A stretch of DNA of 64,000 bases from Pseudomonadota bacterium (GTDB lineage: Bacteria; Pseudomonadota; Gammaproteobacteria; Burkholderiales; Burkholderiaceae_C), in assembly GCA_020161145.1 (NCBI GenBank), contig JAIUPQ010000008.1, positions 1 to 64,000 of the forward strand, written 5' to 3'. Below the pieces are notes generated by a model, which saw nothing but the letters and a program-made list of their open reading frames with translations, was not told the origin of the DNA and made no database searches. Positions 28,482-38,408 of the stretch are shown piece after piece (within the stretch, counting starts at the first letter, position 1; every line of letters begins with the position of its first letter). The translations under genes were made by a program, and so were the position numbers.

Positions 28482-29770
28482 TTGGGGTCGCGGGCGTTGG
28501 CCCGCAGAAACAGCCGCGAGACGGTGTGCGCCAGTTGCGCCCGCTGCTCGCCTTCGGCCGCGTGCAGCTCGGCCAGCGTGCCGTGCAGCATCTTCTGCGT
28601 GATGCCCTGGGCCAGCGCCTCCAGCACCTGCTCGACCGGCGCACCCTTGGCCAGCAGCTTGCGTGCCCGGGCCAGCTCGGCGCTGCGCCACTGCGCGCTT
28701 TGCTGGCCCAGCGCCTGGATCAGCGGCACGCTGGCGCGCTGGTCCAGCCAATGCGAGAAGCTCAGCACGCCGGCGTCGATGATGGCTTCGGCCTGGGCCA
28801 CGGCCGCCTGGCGGCGCTCGCCGCCGGTCTGCACCACGCCCACCAGGTCATCCACGGTGTAGAGGTAGACGTCGGGCAGGCGGGCCACCTCGGGCTCGAT
28901 GTCGCGTGGCACCGCCAGATCGACCATGAACATGGGCCGGCGGCGCCTGGCCTTCAGCGCCCGCTCCACGGCGCCCAGGCCGATCAGCGGCAGGCTGCTG
29001 GCGGTGCACGAGACGATGGCGTCGTACTCGTGCAGGCACTGCGGCAGATCGGCCAGGCGCAACGCCGTGGCGCCAAACCGCGAGGCCAGCTTCTCGCCGC
29101 GCTCCAGCGTGCGGTTGGCCACGGCCATGGCCTTGGGCTGGCGCGCGGCAAAGTGGGTGGCCACCAACTCGATCATGTCGCCCGCGCCGACGAACAGCAC
29201 GCGGATGTCGCGCAAGTCTTCAAACAACTGGCCGGCCAGCCGCACCGCCGCCGCCGCCATGCTGATGGAGTGGGCGCCGATCTCGGTGGCGGTGCGCACT
29301 TCCTTGGCCACCGAGAAGCTGCGCTGGAACAGCTGGTGCAGCGTGGTGCCCAGCGTGCCGGCGTCGTCGGCGCCGCGCACCGCGTCCTTCATCTGGCCGA
29401 GGATTTGCGCCTCGCCCAGCACCATGGAGTCCAGCCCCGAGGCGACGCGAAACGCATGGCGCGCGGCGTCGCGGTCGGCCAGCACATAGGTGTGGTCGCG
29501 CAGCGCGTGCTCGCCCACGCTGCCCTGCTCGGCCAGCCAGGCCAGCGCCGGCTGCACCAGGGTCTGGCTGTGCGCCGGCGCGGCCACATACAGCTCGGTG
29601 CGGTTGCAGGTGGACAGCAGCGCGGCCTCGGGCGCCCGCGCCTCGTTGGCGCCGCAGCGTTGGGCCAGCGCCTTGAGCGCGGCAGGCAGTTGTTCGGGGG
29701 CGAACGCAAAGCGGCCCCGGATATCCAACGGGGCCGTGGTGTGGTTGAGACCGAGCGCGAAAACACTCAT
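28478..29770 (-). CDS. hemA: Glutamyl-tRNA reductase
   Basis: 430 aa. [15 protein letters not shown] start, catalytic Cys55 in STCNRTE, Ser/Asn-rich [19 protein letters not shown]-binding VGAGDMI, and a dimerisation tail. It makes glutamate-1-semialdehyde for tetrapyrrole synthesis. It is the first gene of hemA-prfA-prmC. The promoter must fit in the 27 bp to the divergent gene at 29798 or overlap it. Confidence 0.97.
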   Translation of the reverse strand: MSVFALGLNHTTAPLDIRGRFAFAPEQLPAALKALAQRCGANEARAPEAALLSTCNRTELYVAAPAHSQTLVQPALAWLAEQGSVGEHALRDHTYVLADRDAARHAFRVASGLDSMVLGEAQILGQMKDAVRGADDAGTLGTTLHQLFQRSFSVAKEVRTATEIGAHSISMAAAAVRLAGQLFEDLRDIRVLFVGAGDMIELVATHFAARQPKAMAVANRTLERGEKLASRFGATALRLADLPQCLHEYDAIVSCTASSLPLIGLGAVERALKARRRRPMFMVDLAVPRDIEPEVARLPDVYLYTVDDLVGVVQTGGERRQAAVAQAEAIIDAGVLSFSHWLDQRASVPLIQALGQQSAQWRSAELARARKLLAKGAPVEQVLEALAQGITQKMLHGTLAELHAAEGEQRAQLAHTVSRLFLRANARDPK

Positions 29771-29797
29771 ATCCCCGGATTATAAAATTTGTCCGCT

Positions 29798-30058
29798 ATG
29801 GATGTGTCCCAAGCCTTCTGGCATGCCCTCAACCTGCTGGCCACCCCGCTGGGCGTGGCCTTGCTCACGGCCGTGCTGGCTGCGGCGGTGTGGCGGCGCT
29901 GGCCCGCCCGCCGTGCGCTGGGCTGGACGGTTGCGGTGGCGGTGGCCGTGTGGCTGGCCCTGTTGGCCCTGACGGGCCGCGAGGGCACCATGGCGGCCTA
30001 TGGTGCGCTGGTGCTGACCGTGGCCCTCACGCTGTGGGCCACAACGTATCGGCGCTGA
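29798..30058 (+). CDS. Small membrane protein
   Basis: 86 aa from ATG 29798. Three hydrophobic segments (about 14-32, 40-57 and 64-82) with an RRWPARR loop between the first two, which puts that loop in the cytoplasm by the positive-inside rule. No family is recognised. It diverges from hemA, and its 3' end overlaps the end of the convergent hydroxyacid-oxidase gene by 32 nt. Confidence 0.65.
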   Translation: MDVSQAFWHALNLLATPLGVALLTAVLAAAVWRRWPARRALGWTVAVAVAVWLALLALTGREGTMAAYGALVLTVALTLWATTYRR

Positions 30059-31013
30059 CGGCGGCCGGGCTGGCACAGCCCGCCTGGGCCAGTGCGATGA
30101 GGAGTTCGTCCTGCAATCGGCGCAGCCACTGCGCCACGCCGGCCGCGCCGCCGGCCGCCAGCGCCTGCACCTGCGGGCGGCCCAGCAGCACGGCATCCGC
30201 GCCCAAGGCCAGTGCCTTGAGCACGTCGCTGGCGCTGCGGATGCCGCCATCCACGAGCAACGGGTAGTCGGCGCCCACGGCGGCGCGCACGGCGGGCAGC
30301 GCGCGCGCCGTGGAGACGGCGCCGTCCAGCGCCCGCCCGCCATGGTTGGAGACGATGACGCCGGCCACCCCCAGCGCCTGCGCCTGCTGCGCATCGGCCG
30401 GGTGCAGCACGCCTTTGAGCCACAGCGGCAGCGGCGCGTCGCGCACCAGCCGCGCCACGTCGTCCCAGGTGGGCGCGCCAGCCAGCAGCGTGGCCGCGCT
30501 GCCCTGGCCAAAGCCGGGTGGCAGGTGCACGGCCTGGGCGCCGGGGGGCAGCGGCGCGCGCGGGCTTTGCAGCGGCGCGTCCACCGTCAGCACCAGCGCC
30601 TCGCAGCCGGCGTCGGCGGCGCGTTGCGCCAGGGCCTGGGTCAGCGCCCAGTCGCCCAGGTGATAGAGCTGGAACCACAGCGGGCCGCAGTCGGCCTCGC
30701 CCGCGTAGGCGCGCGCCACCTGCTCCACCGCCACGCTGCTCTGGCACGACAGCACCAGGCCCGCGCCCTGGGCGGCGGCGGCCAGCGCGGTGGCCAGCTC
30801 GCCCTCGGGGTGGGCCAGCCGCTGCAAGGCCACCGGGGCCAGCAGCAGCGGGTGGGGCAGGGCGCGGCCCGCCAGTTGGCAGCGGGTGGTGCAGTCGGCC
30901 AGCGGGCGCAGCACGCGCGGCGCCAGGCGCAGCGCGTCCCAGTCGGCGCGGTTGGCGGCGTGGGTCAGGCCCGCGCCGGCCACCGCGTCGAAGTAGCTCA
31001 GGTCTGGCTCCAT
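30027..31013 (-). CDS. FMN-dependent alpha-hydroxy-acid oxidase/dehydrogenase
   Basis: 328 aa, shorter than lactate dehydrogenase LldD (about 380-396). LAPVALQRLAHPEGE, PLWFQLY, the active-site LKGV lysine, VSNHGGRALDG with the catalytic His/Arg, and DGGIRSASDVLKALALGADAV (phosphate-binding) are all present. It oxidises an L-2-hydroxy acid to the keto acid. Its ATG lies inside the 3' end of piuC (16-nt overlap), placing it in the iron-uptake operon, which is an unusual partner. Confidence 0.9.
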   Translation of the reverse strand: MEPDLSYFDAVAGAGLTHAANRADWDALRLAPRVLRPLADCTTRCQLAGRALPHPLLLAPVALQRLAHPEGELATALAAAAQGAGLVLSCQSSVAVEQVARAYAGEADCGPLWFQLYHLGDWALTQALAQRAADAGCEALVLTVDAPLQSPRAPLPPGAQAVHLPPGFGQGSAATLLAGAPTWDDVARLVRDAPLPLWLKGVLHPADAQQAQALGVAGVIVSNHGGRALDGAVSTARALPAVRAAVGADYPLLVDGGIRSASDVLKALALGADAVLLGRPQVQALAAGGAAGVAQWLRRLQDELLIALAQAGCASPAAVSADTLWPTA

Positions 31014-31657
31014 TGCTGCAGCAGTTGGTGGTAGACGGCCATCAGGCGCAGGGTTTCCTCATCCTCGCCCAGGCGTTGGCGCAAGGCCAGGATGCTCATG
31101 TCCAGCTCGAACAGCAGCCGCCGCTGCTCGTTGCTGCGCACCAGGCTTTGCACCCAGAAGAAGGCGGCCAGCCGCTCGCCCCGCGTCACCGGGGTGACGC
31201 GGTGCACCTGGGTGGCGGGGTAGAGCACCAGATCGCCTGCGGCCAGCTTGATGCCGTTGCCCTGCTCGACGATGAGCTCGCCGCCGTCGTAGTCCTCGGG
31301 CTCGCTGAGGAACAGCGTGGCCGACAGGTCGGTGCGCAGCCGCGTGCCGTTGGCCAGCAGCCGCACGGCGCTGTCCACGTGGTCGCCGTAGTGCTCGCCC
31401 ACGCCGTAGCGGTTGATGTGCGGCGGAAAGATGCGCAGCGGCAGCGCGGCCGACAGGAACAGCGGTTGGCGCTCCAGCGCGGCCAGCACCTGGGTCTGCA
31501 CGCGCTGGGCCAGCGGGCCGGCCGGCAGTTGGCGGTTGCGCTTGACGGTGGCCGCCTGGCTGCCGGCGCTGACGCGGCCGTCCTGCCAGTCGGCCGCCGC
31601 CAGTTCGGCGCGCAAGGTGGCCGCGTCGGCGGCGCTGATGACCTGGGCGATGCGCAT
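30998..31657 (-). CDS. piuC: PiuC-type Fe(II)/2-oxoglutarate dioxygenase
   Basis: 219 aa. MRIAQVISAADA start, iron facial triad HYGDHVDSA (HxD) and distal His in QVHRVTPVTRGER; NRYGVGEHYGDHVD is the PiuC signature. PiuC proteins accompany TonB-dependent siderophore receptors, though their substrate is not settled. It starts at the base overlapping the receptor stop (TGATG). Confidence 0.94.
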   Translation of the reverse strand: MRIAQVISAADAATLRAELAAADWQDGRVSAGSQAATVKRNRQLPAGPLAQRVQTQVLAALERQPLFLSAALPLRIFPPHINRYGVGEHYGDHVDSAVRLLANGTRLRTDLSATLFLSEPEDYDGGELIVEQGNGIKLAAGDLVLYPATQVHRVTPVTRGERLAAFFWVQSLVRSNEQRRLLFELDMSILALRQRLGEDEETLRLMAVYHQLLQQWSQT

Positions 31658-33957
31658 CAGAACCGCCAGGTGCCGGTCACGTCCAGCCGCCGCGCGGCAC
31701 CGGGGATGTAGTGGCCGCTGTAGAGCGCATCGGCGTAGCGCTTGTCGGTGACGTTGCTGAGGTTGGCCTGGAGCTTGAACTGCTCGGGGATGACGGCCCA
31801 CTCCACCATCAGCTCGCCGGTGACGAAGCGGGGCGCGGCCCAGCCCGGGTTGCGGTTGGGCGTCTGGCTGCTGCGGGCGTTGAGGCCGGCGCCGACGCGC
31901 CAGGCGGGTGTCAGCTGGTAGGTGGTCCAGAGGCTGCCGCTGTGGCGGGGCGTCAGCGAGGGGCGGCTGCCCTCCTGCTCGGTCTGCAGGCAGGGGCTGC
32001 CGGGGATGCAGGTGGCGGCCTTGTCGATCTTGGCCACCGGCAGCCACATGTAGGAGGCAAAAACCTCCCAGCCGGGCGTCAGGCGGCCGGCCAGGTCCAC
32101 TTCAAAGCCGGCCACGTGCCGTTTGCCCGACAGCGTGACCAGGTCGGTGACCAGCGGATCGGTGTTGCGCTCGTGCAGCTTGGTGGACCGGAAGGCCGCC
32201 ATGCGGGCCGAGAAGCGTCCGTCCACCGAGGCCCAGTTGGCGCCCACCTCCAGGTTGATGGCCTTCTCGGGCGGGATGTCCTTGTTGGCAGACGTCAGCG
32301 AGTAGGCATCGCCCGAGGTGTTGAACGAGGTGGCCCCTGAGGCGTGCAGCGACCACTGCTCGCTGGGCTGGTACAGCAGGCCCAGGCGCTGGCTCCACTC
32401 GGCCACGTTCATCTGATAGGTGCTGGTGGTTACCGGGCCGGGTGCGGTGGTGGGGATGGCGTAGGTGTCATAGTCGCCGCTGAGCTTGTCCCAGCGCAGG
32501 CCGGCCAGCACCTTCCAGTGTTCGGCCACCTGGATCAGGTCCTGCACGTAGACGCCCAGGTTGCGCGCGCGGTAGTGGCTGGACTCGCGCAGCACGCGCG
32601 AGGCCTCGTCCACCCATGCGCCATCGTCTGGCGCGCCCACCGTGGTCAGTGGCTTGGTCAGCGTCACCCCACCCTGGGCGCTGCTGCGGGCGGCGTAGAC
32701 GGTCTTGGTCTCGACGGCGGCGTCCAGGCCGGCCAGCAGCTCGTGGCGCAGGCCTAGCGCGTTGAAGCGGGCCGAGAGGTCGCTTTGCAGCGCGGTGGTC
32801 TGCAAGTCCTGGATCTTGAGCTGGCTGCCGCGCGTGAGTTTGGTGTCGGGGCCGAAGTCCGCCAGCGACATGGGCACCAGTCGCTCGGGGCACAGCGCGC
32901 TGGGCGTGTAGGTGACGGGGGCACCGGGGGTGCTGGGAAGGTTGGTCCGGGGGCCACACAGGCGAATGGTGCTGGCGCGCTGGTCGCGCTCGTAGCGGCC
33001 GTGGCGCAGCCGCGTGGTCAGCTCCACGTCGTGGCTGAAACGGTGGGTGTGGCCCAGCGTCAGCAGCGTGGCGCTGCCGGCGTTGACGTCGCTGGCCATG
33101 CCGTAATAGGCATCGGAGGGCAGTGGCAGCATCGTCGTGGTGCTGAGGTCGGCCGTGTGCGTGGGGCGTATCCACGGCAGGCCGTAGTTCATGCCGTTGT
33201 CGTTCTGCAGCCGGTAGACGCTGGCCGAGATTTCGTCGGTCTCGCCGATGCCCCAGCGGTAGGCGATGGCCATGCCGCTCTTGTTCAGGCTGGAGCCGGT
33301 GCCGTCGTTGTCGGCCACGGTGTTCATCACGCCCATGCGCACGGCCGAGTTGCTGCCCAGCACCAGGTTGAAGTCGCCCACGCCACGGCGCAGGCCGCCG
33401 CTGCCCAGCGTGACAGCCACATTGCTCTGGTTCATCAGGAAGGGCGCCTTGGTGACCTGGTTCACCGCGCCGCCGGTGGAGCCGCGCCCGAACAGCATGG
33501 AAGCCGAGCCGCGCAACACCTCCACGCGGTCGAGGAAGAAGGTGTCGCGGTCGTAGAAGGCGGCGTCGCGCATGCCGTCCACAAAGACGTCGCCCGTGCT
33601 TTGCAGCGCAAAGCCGCGCAGGCGGATGTCTTCTTCGCTGCCCTCGGCGGCCAGGAAGCTGATGCCGGCCGTCTGGCGCAGCGCATCCTTGACGGTGTCG
33701 AGCTGGCGGTCGTCCATCAGCCGCTCGGTGACCACGGTCACCGACTGGGCCACGTCGCGCAGCGCCTGCTCGCCCTTGCCGATGCGGGTGGTGGTGGCCT
33801 GCACGTTGTCCTTGTCCGCCGGGGCCGGGCTGGCCTTGACGGTGGTGGGCGGCAGCACGGCCGGCTCGGCAGCGGGCGTCTGGGCCAGGGCCATGCCGGC
33901 GGCCAGTGCGCCCAGGGGCAGCAGCGCCATGTGGCGCAGATCGGGGGTAGAAGTCAT
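31657..33957 (-). CDS. TonB-dependent siderophore receptor (PiuA/Fiu-like)
   Basis: 766 aa. Signal-like start MTSTPDLRHMALLPLGALAAGMALAQ region, candidate TonB box LPPTTVKAS, plug domain (DRVEVLRGSASMLFGRGSTGGAVNQVTK), and a 22-stranded barrel ending RLDVTGTWRF with C-terminal Phe. It imports ferric siderophore across the outer membrane. It is preceded by tonB and followed by piuC on the same strand. The ligand (catecholate or other) is not determinable here. Confidence 0.95.
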   Translation of the reverse strand: MTSTPDLRHMALLPLGALAAGMALAQTPAAEPAVLPPTTVKASPAPADKDNVQATTTRIGKGEQALRDVAQSVTVVTERLMDDRQLDTVKDALRQTAGISFLAAEGSEEDIRLRGFALQSTGDVFVDGMRDAAFYDRDTFFLDRVEVLRGSASMLFGRGSTGGAVNQVTKAPFLMNQSNVAVTLGSGGLRRGVGDFNLVLGSNSAVRMGVMNTVADNDGTGSSLNKSGMAIAYRWGIGETDEISASVYRLQNDNGMNYGLPWIRPTHTADLSTTTMLPLPSDAYYGMASDVNAGSATLLTLGHTHRFSHDVELTTRLRHGRYERDQRASTIRLCGPRTNLPSTPGAPVTYTPSALCPERLVPMSLADFGPDTKLTRGSQLKIQDLQTTALQSDLSARFNALGLRHELLAGLDAAVETKTVYAARSSAQGGVTLTKPLTTVGAPDDGAWVDEASRVLRESSHYRARNLGVYVQDLIQVAEHWKVLAGLRWDKLSGDYDTYAIPTTAPGPVTTSTYQMNVAEWSQRLGLLYQPSEQWSLHASGATSFNTSGDAYSLTSANKDIPPEKAINLEVGANWASVDGRFSARMAAFRSTKLHERNTDPLVTDLVTLSGKRHVAGFEVDLAGRLTPGWEVFASYMWLPVAKIDKAATCIPGSPCLQTEQEGSRPSLTPRHSGSLWTTYQLTPAWRVGAGLNARSSQTPNRNPGWAAPRFVTGELMVEWAVIPEQFKLQANLSNVTDKRYADALYSGHYIPGAARRLDVTGTWRF

Positions 33958-34039
33958 TGTTGGTTTTAGGGCAAAAGCGGACTTGTCCGCTGGTTGGCGG
34001 CTGGCGTAACGCTGGCGGATGGGGTGGAGGGAAGGGGCT

Positions 34040-34729
34040 TCAGCCGAGGTCGAAGACCATGGGCTTGAGTGCCACGAAGGGGGTGGGGCGGCCGCGCACC
34101 ACATGGGGTTTGAAGCGGGCCGTGCGCATGGCGGACAGGGCGGCGGCGTCCAGGCGCTCGTAGCCCGAGGAGCGCTCGACACGCACCTCCTGCATCTGGC
34201 CTTGCGCATCGACCCGCACCCGCACGACCACGGTGCCCGATTCGCGGCGCGACACCGACAGCGGCGGGTAGACCAGTTGCGGCTCGCGCAGGAAGGCGAT
34301 CTGGTTGGACTCCAGGTGCACCAGGGTCGGCGTCGGGGGCTCGACCGGCGCGGGGGCCACCAGGGCCACGGGCGCCGATGCGGCCACGGGCGCGGGGGCC
34401 GGGGCTGGCAGCGCCACCGGTTGCGGCGCGGGCGGTGCCGTCGGGTGCACCACGGTGATCTCGGGCACCACCACCGCGCGCTGCGGCGGCAGCGGGGTCT
34501 GGGGCGGCGCAGCCAGGGCCACCGGCTGCGGCGTTGGCGTGACCGTGGGCGCGCTCACCAGGCTGACCATCAGCGGCACCTGCTCGGCCAGCGTGCGGCG
34601 CAGCCCATCCAGTTGCAGCAGCCCCCAGATGGCCAGCACATGGGCGGCCACGATGGCCGCCAACACCCCCGGCGACGGCGGGCGGGCGAATTCAGGCGCA
34701 GCGAAAGAGGGGATGGCGGCGGTCGACAT
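34040..34729 (-). CDS. tonB: TonB energy transducer
   Basis: 229 aa. Single N-terminal anchor (about 22-42, VLAAIVAAHVLAIWGLLQL), a Pro/Ala-rich periplasmic spacer (about 60-140), and a C-terminal TonB domain (PPLSVSRRESGTVVVRVRVD, AMRTARFKPHVVRG). It transmits inner-membrane proton-motive force to the receptor encoded 82 bp downstream. exbB/exbD are not in this window. Confidence 0.94.
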   Translation of the reverse strand: MSTAAIPSFAAPEFARPPSPGVLAAIVAAHVLAIWGLLQLDGLRRTLAEQVPLMVSLVSAPTVTPTPQPVALAAPPQTPLPPQRAVVVPEITVVHPTAPPAPQPVALPAPAPAPVAASAPVALVAPAPVEPPTPTLVHLESNQIAFLREPQLVYPPLSVSRRESGTVVVRVRVDAQGQMQEVRVERSSGYERLDAAALSAMRTARFKPHVVRGRPTPFVALKPMVFDLG

Positions 34730-34756
34730 GGGCGACTGCCATCATAACAACAATAA

Positions 34757-34771
34757 TGCGAATGATTCGCA
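34757..34771 (-). promoter_or_regulatory. Fur-box-like operator upstream of tonB
   Basis: TGCGAAT-G-ATTCGCA, a perfect 7-1-7 palindrome 28 bp upstream of the tonB ATG in an otherwise AT-rich stretch (34740-34773). The core differs from the E. coli consensus but has the GAAT/ATTC-type symmetry seen in Fur sites. Iron repression of the tonB-receptor-piuC operon is inferred. Confidence 0.6.
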
Positions 34772-34816
34772 ATGCCGTTGTCATCCGTCAACGCCAAGGT
34801 CGCCGACCGGTTGACA

Positions 34817-34841
34817 CGGCCGGCCGGCCGGCCGGCCGGCG
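34817..34841. repeat. GGCC tetranucleotide run
   Basis: About five tandem CCGG/GGCC units, self-complementary. It is just downstream of the miaB stop and between miaB and the tonB promoter region. It has no T-run, so it is not called a terminator. Confidence 0.8.
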
Positions 34842-34855
34842 GGTGCGTGCGTCTG

Positions 34856-36199
34856 CTACCCCGGCTGGGTCTCCCGCACCACCACCTCGCCGCGCAGCGA
34901 GTGCGGGTAGGCCTGGGTCAGGGTGACGTCCACGAACTGGCCCACCAGCCGCGCCGGTGCGGCGAAGTTGACGATGCGGTTGCAGACGGTGCGGCCCATC
35001 AGCTCGGCCGGGTTTTTGCGCGACGGCCCCTCGACCAGCACGCGCCGCACCTGGCCCACCATGGCGTCGCTGATGGCCTTGTAGCCGCGCTCCAGTTCGG
35101 CCTGCAGGGTTTGCAGCCGGGCCAGCTTGACGGCGTGCGGCGTGTCGTCGGGCAGGTTGGCGGCCGGTGTGCCGGGGCGGGGGCTGTAGATGAAGCTGAA
35201 CGAGGCATCGAACCCCACGTCGGCCAGCAGCTTCATCAACTGGGCAAAGTCGGCCTCGGTCTCACCCGGAAAGCCGACGATGAAGTCGGACGACAGGCTG
35301 AGGTCGGGCCGCGCCGCGCGCAGCTTGCGCACCAGGGCCTTGTACTCCAGCGCGGTGTAGCCGCGCTTCATGGCCGAGAGGATGCGGTCGCTGCCATGCT
35401 GCACCGGCAGGTGCAGGTGGCTGGCCAGCTTGGCGATGCGCGCATGGGCCTCGATCAGCCGCGGCGTGAACTCGTTGGGGTGGCTGGTGGTGTAGCGGAT
35501 GCGCTCGATGCCGGGCACGTCGGCCACGTAATCCAGCAGCAGCGCGAAGTCGGCCTTGTCGGCCGTGCCACCCATGGTGCCGCGCCAGGCGTTGACGTTC
35601 TGGCCCAGCAGCGTCACCTCTTTGACGCCTTGCGCGGCCAGGCCGGCCACCTCGGTCAGCACGTCGTCCAGCGGGCGCGAGACCTCTTCGCCGCGCGTGT
35701 ACGGCACCACGCAATAGGTGCAGTACTTGGAGCAGCCCTCCATGATGGAGACGAAGGCGCTGGCGCCCTCGACGCGGGCCGGCGGCAGGTGGTCGAACTT
35801 CTCGATCTCGGGAAAGCTCACGTCCACCTGGGCGCGGCGCTGGCTGCGCCGCGCATCGATCAGTTGCGGCAGCCGGTGCAGCGTCTGCGGGCCGAAGACG
35901 ATGTCCACATAGGGCGCGCGCGCAACGATGGCCTCGCCCTCCTGGCTGGCCACGCAACCGCCCACGCCGATCAGCACGCCTTTGTCTTTCAGGTGCTTGA
36001 CCCGGCCCAGGTCGGAGAACATCTTCTCGGCCGCCTTCTCGCGCACCGAGCAGGTGTTGAACAGCACCAGGTCGGCCTCGTTGACGTCGGTGGTGGGCTC
36101 GTAGCCTTCGGCCTCGCGCAGCACGTCGGCCATCTTGTCCGAGTCGTAGCTGTTCATCTGGCAGCCAAAGGTGCGGATGAACACTTTCTTACTGCTCAT
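34856..36199 (-). CDS. miaB: tRNA-2-methylthio-N6-dimethylallyladenosine synthase
   Basis: 447 aa. N-terminal cluster cysteines in FGCQMN, NTCSVR and GGCVASQ; radical-SAM CSKYCTYC with CxxxCxxC; C-terminal TRAM domain. It thiolates and methylates i6A37 of tRNA. It overlaps the upstream lipoprotein stop by 4 nt (ATGA). Confidence 0.97.
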   Translation of the reverse strand: MSSKKVFIRTFGCQMNSYDSDKMADVLREAEGYEPTTDVNEADLVLFNTCSVREKAAEKMFSDLGRVKHLKDKGVLIGVGGCVASQEGEAIVARAPYVDIVFGPQTLHRLPQLIDARRSQRRAQVDVSFPEIEKFDHLPPARVEGASAFVSIMEGCSKYCTYCVVPYTRGEEVSRPLDDVLTEVAGLAAQGVKEVTLLGQNVNAWRGTMGGTADKADFALLLDYVADVPGIERIRYTTSHPNEFTPRLIEAHARIAKLASHLHLPVQHGSDRILSAMKRGYTALEYKALVRKLRAARPDLSLSSDFIVGFPGETEADFAQLMKLLADVGFDASFSFIYSPRPGTPAANLPDDTPHAVKLARLQTLQAELERGYKAISDAMVGQVRRVLVEGPSRKNPAELMGRTVCNRIVNFAAPARLVGQFVDVTLTQAYPHSLRGEVVVRETQPG

Positions 36200-36594
36200 G
36201 GCCGCCTCCAGGTCTGGGTGGTGGCGTCGAAGGCCCAGGCCTGGGCCTCGGCGCGGCTGCGCGGCCAGACGCTGGCGGCCTCGCTGGGCCGCAGCAGCCA
36301 GATCTCCAGCGGCTGGCCCATCAGGTCGGTGGTGTAGTTGACGACCACGCGCTGGCCGGCCAGCAGGCTGGGCGCGACGCCCATGTCGTCGGGCCCGCGC
36401 ACGCGGGCGGCAGGCGCCAGCCGCGTGGGCTGGCCGTTGAGCAGCACCTCGGGCGGCGCCGTAAAGGCAAGCTCGCCGCGCAGCGTGTGGGCGGCAAAGC
36501 GGCGGGTCGGGGAGGTGTCGGGCGCGGGTGCCGCGCAGGCACCCAACAGCAAGGCCGCCGAGACGGCGGCCGCAAAGACACAGCGGGTCATGGG
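36196..36594 (-). CDS. Small lipoprotein
   Basis: 132 aa from the ATG of [11 protein letters not shown]; an alternative start is two codons later. The lipobox is LLLGACAAP. The mature part ends with an [28 protein letters not shown] segment. No family is recognised. It is coupled to miaB by an ATGA overlap. Confidence 0.6.
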   Translation of the reverse strand, partial: PMTRCVFAAAVSAALLLGACAAPAPDTSPTRRFAAHTLRGELAFTAPPEVLLNGQPTRLAPAARVRGPDDMGVAPSLLAGQRVVVNYTTDLMGQPLEIWLLRPSEAASVWPRSRAEAQAWAFDATTQTWRRP

Positions 36595-36656
36595 CATATC
36601 CAGGGGCTGCGAAGAACCCGCCATTTTAAGGCGGCGGCCCCCGGGCTGCCCGGCGC

Positions 36657-38204
36657 TCAGCCCTTGAACACCGCCACGGCCTCGGCCAGACGACCGGCCT
36701 GGCCTTTCATGGCCTCGGCGGCGGCGGTGGTCTCTTCCACCAGCGCGGCGTTCTGCTGCGTGACCTGGTCGAGCTGCGAGACCGCGATGTTGACCTGGCT
36801 GATGCCGCCCGACTGCTCGGTGGTGGCGTTGCTGATCTCGGCGATCAAGTCATTGACGCGCTTGACCTGCGAGACGATCTCGCCCATGGCCTGCCCGGCC
36901 TCGTTGACCTGGCGGGCGCCGTTCTCGACCTTGTCCACGCTGTCGCCGATCAGCGACTTGATCTCCTTGGCGGCCTCGGCACTGCGCTGCGCCAGGCTGC
37001 GCACCTCGCCGGCCACCACCGCAAAGCCCCGGCCCTGCTCACCCGCGCGGGCGGCTTCCACGGCGGCGTTCAGCGCCAGGATGTTGGTCTGGAAGGCGAT
37101 GCTGTCGATGACGCCGATGATGTCGGCGATGCGCTTGCTGGACGTGCTGATGTCGCGCATCGTGTCGACCACCTGGCCCACCACCGCGCCGCCGTCGGCG
37201 GCCGCCCGGGTGGCGCCGCTGGCCAGCTGGGCGGCCTCGCGGGCCGTGTCGGCGTTGTTCTTGACCGTGGAGGTCATCTGCTCCATGGAGGCGGCCGTCT
37301 CCTGCAGGCTGGAGGCCGTCTGCTCGGTGCGGGCACTCAAGTCGTTGTTGCCCTGGGCGATCTCGCCGCTGGCGGTCTGCACCCCGGTGATCTGTTCGCT
37401 GACGTCGTCCACCAGCGAGCGCAGGTTCAGCCCCGACTGGTTGACGGCACGCAGAATCATGCCGATCTCATCGACCCGGTTCAGGTGCACGTTTTCGCCG
37501 GGCTGGCCCGCCGCCACGCTCAGCGCCTGCTTGAGCACCTGCTCCAGCGGGCGGGAGACCTGGGCCTCCAGCAACAGCGAGGTCACCAGGCTGAGCACGG
37601 CCGCGCCGCCGGCAAACGCGGCCAGCGCCACGCCCGTCAGCCCGGCGGTCGCCGCGCCACCCACGGCGGCGGCGCCCAGCAGGTAGACCGGCAGGCGCAG
37701 GCGCCAGCGGGCGGGCAGCGTCTTGGACCACGACGTCCAGGCCATCAGCCCGGTGCGCAGAATCAGCCCCTGGTGAAAGCGGCGGCTGCCGGCGCGGCCC
37801 TCGCGGAACTCGCGGTACAGCGTCTCGGCCCCCTCGATCTCCTGGCGTGAGGGCTTGGTGCGCACCGACATGTAACCAGTGACCTGGCCGCCGCGCAGCA
37901 CGGGCGTGGCATTGGCGCGCACCCAGTAGTGGTCGCCGTTCTTGCGCCGGTTCTTGACCAGCGCCGTCCATGAGCGCCCCGCCTTCATCGTGGCCCACAT
38001 GTCGGCAAACGCCTCGCGCGGCATGTCGGGGTGGCGCACCATGTTGTGCGGCTGCCCCATGATTTCTTCACGGTCGAAGCCGCTGACGGTGATGAAGGCG
38101 GCGTTGGCGTAGGTGATGTGGCTTTGCGTGTCCGTGGTGGACATCAGCGTGGCATCGGCCTGGAATTCGTATTCGCGCTGGGTGACTGGCTGGTTGTTGC
38201 GCAT
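36657..38204 (-). CDS. Aer-like methyl-accepting chemotaxis protein with PAS domain
   Basis: 515 aa. An N-terminal PAS domain (about 10-125; [29 protein letters not shown]) resembles the FAD-binding Aer PAS. Two hydrophobic helices lie at about 168-205, then a HAMP-like linker, then the MCP signalling domain with the hairpin tip [20 protein letters not shown]. It is likely a redox or energy-taxis transducer. A sigma-28-like promoter lies about 84 bp upstream of the start. Confidence 0.93.
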   Translation of the reverse strand: MRNNQPVTQREYEFQADATLMSTTDTQSHITYANAAFITVSGFDREEIMGQPHNMVRHPDMPREAFADMWATMKAGRSWTALVKNRRKNGDHYWVRANATPVLRGGQVTGYMSVRTKPSRQEIEGAETLYREFREGRAGSRRFHQGLILRTGLMAWTSWSKTLPARWRLRLPVYLLGAAAVGGAATAGLTGVALAAFAGGAAVLSLVTSLLLEAQVSRPLEQVLKQALSVAAGQPGENVHLNRVDEIGMILRAVNQSGLNLRSLVDDVSEQITGVQTASGEIAQGNNDLSARTEQTASSLQETAASMEQMTSTVKNNADTAREAAQLASGATRAAADGGAVVGQVVDTMRDISTSSKRIADIIGVIDSIAFQTNILALNAAVEAARAGEQGRGFAVVAGEVRSLAQRSAEAAKEIKSLIGDSVDKVENGARQVNEAGQAMGEIVSQVKRVNDLIAEISNATTEQSGGISQVNIAVSQLDQVTQQNAALVEETTAAAEAMKGQAGRLAEAVAVFKG

Positions 38205-38287
38205 GAAAAGTTCCTTTGGAGCTCACACAGTGGGGTTATTGCTGGCGCAGGGGTCTGCGTCCGACGGCCGGCTGCGATCAGACGGCT

Positions 38288-38314
38288 TCTTCGACACCTC
38301 AAAGTCTGACTTGA
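38288..38314 (-). promoter_or_regulatory. Candidate sigma-28 (FliA) promoter
   Basis: On the minus strand TCAAGTCA-N11-GTCGAAGA, close to the betaproteobacterial flagellar pattern TCAAGTTT-N11/12-GCCGAAAA/GCCGATAA. It is upstream of the Aer-like chemoreceptor, a class of gene usually under FliA control. Confidence 0.45.
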
Positions 38315-38408
38315 GCGCGCCTGCGGTAAGCGCCAAAAAAAACGTGGTTTGACCGCCAGACCAAACGATGGCACCGGCTCGCCCCGCCAGGCCCCGGCGG
38401 CGCCCCTT

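Noticed and set aside
30027-30058. Tail overlap of 29798-30058 with the hydroxyacid oxidase as evidence that the small ORF is false
   Set aside because: Convergent overlaps of this size are frequent in this window (obg/proB region, prmC, slt/ybaK), and the small frame has three clear membrane helices.
34817-34841. GGCC run as a terminator for miaB
   Set aside because: Self-complementary but without any T-run on either strand; listed only as a repeat.
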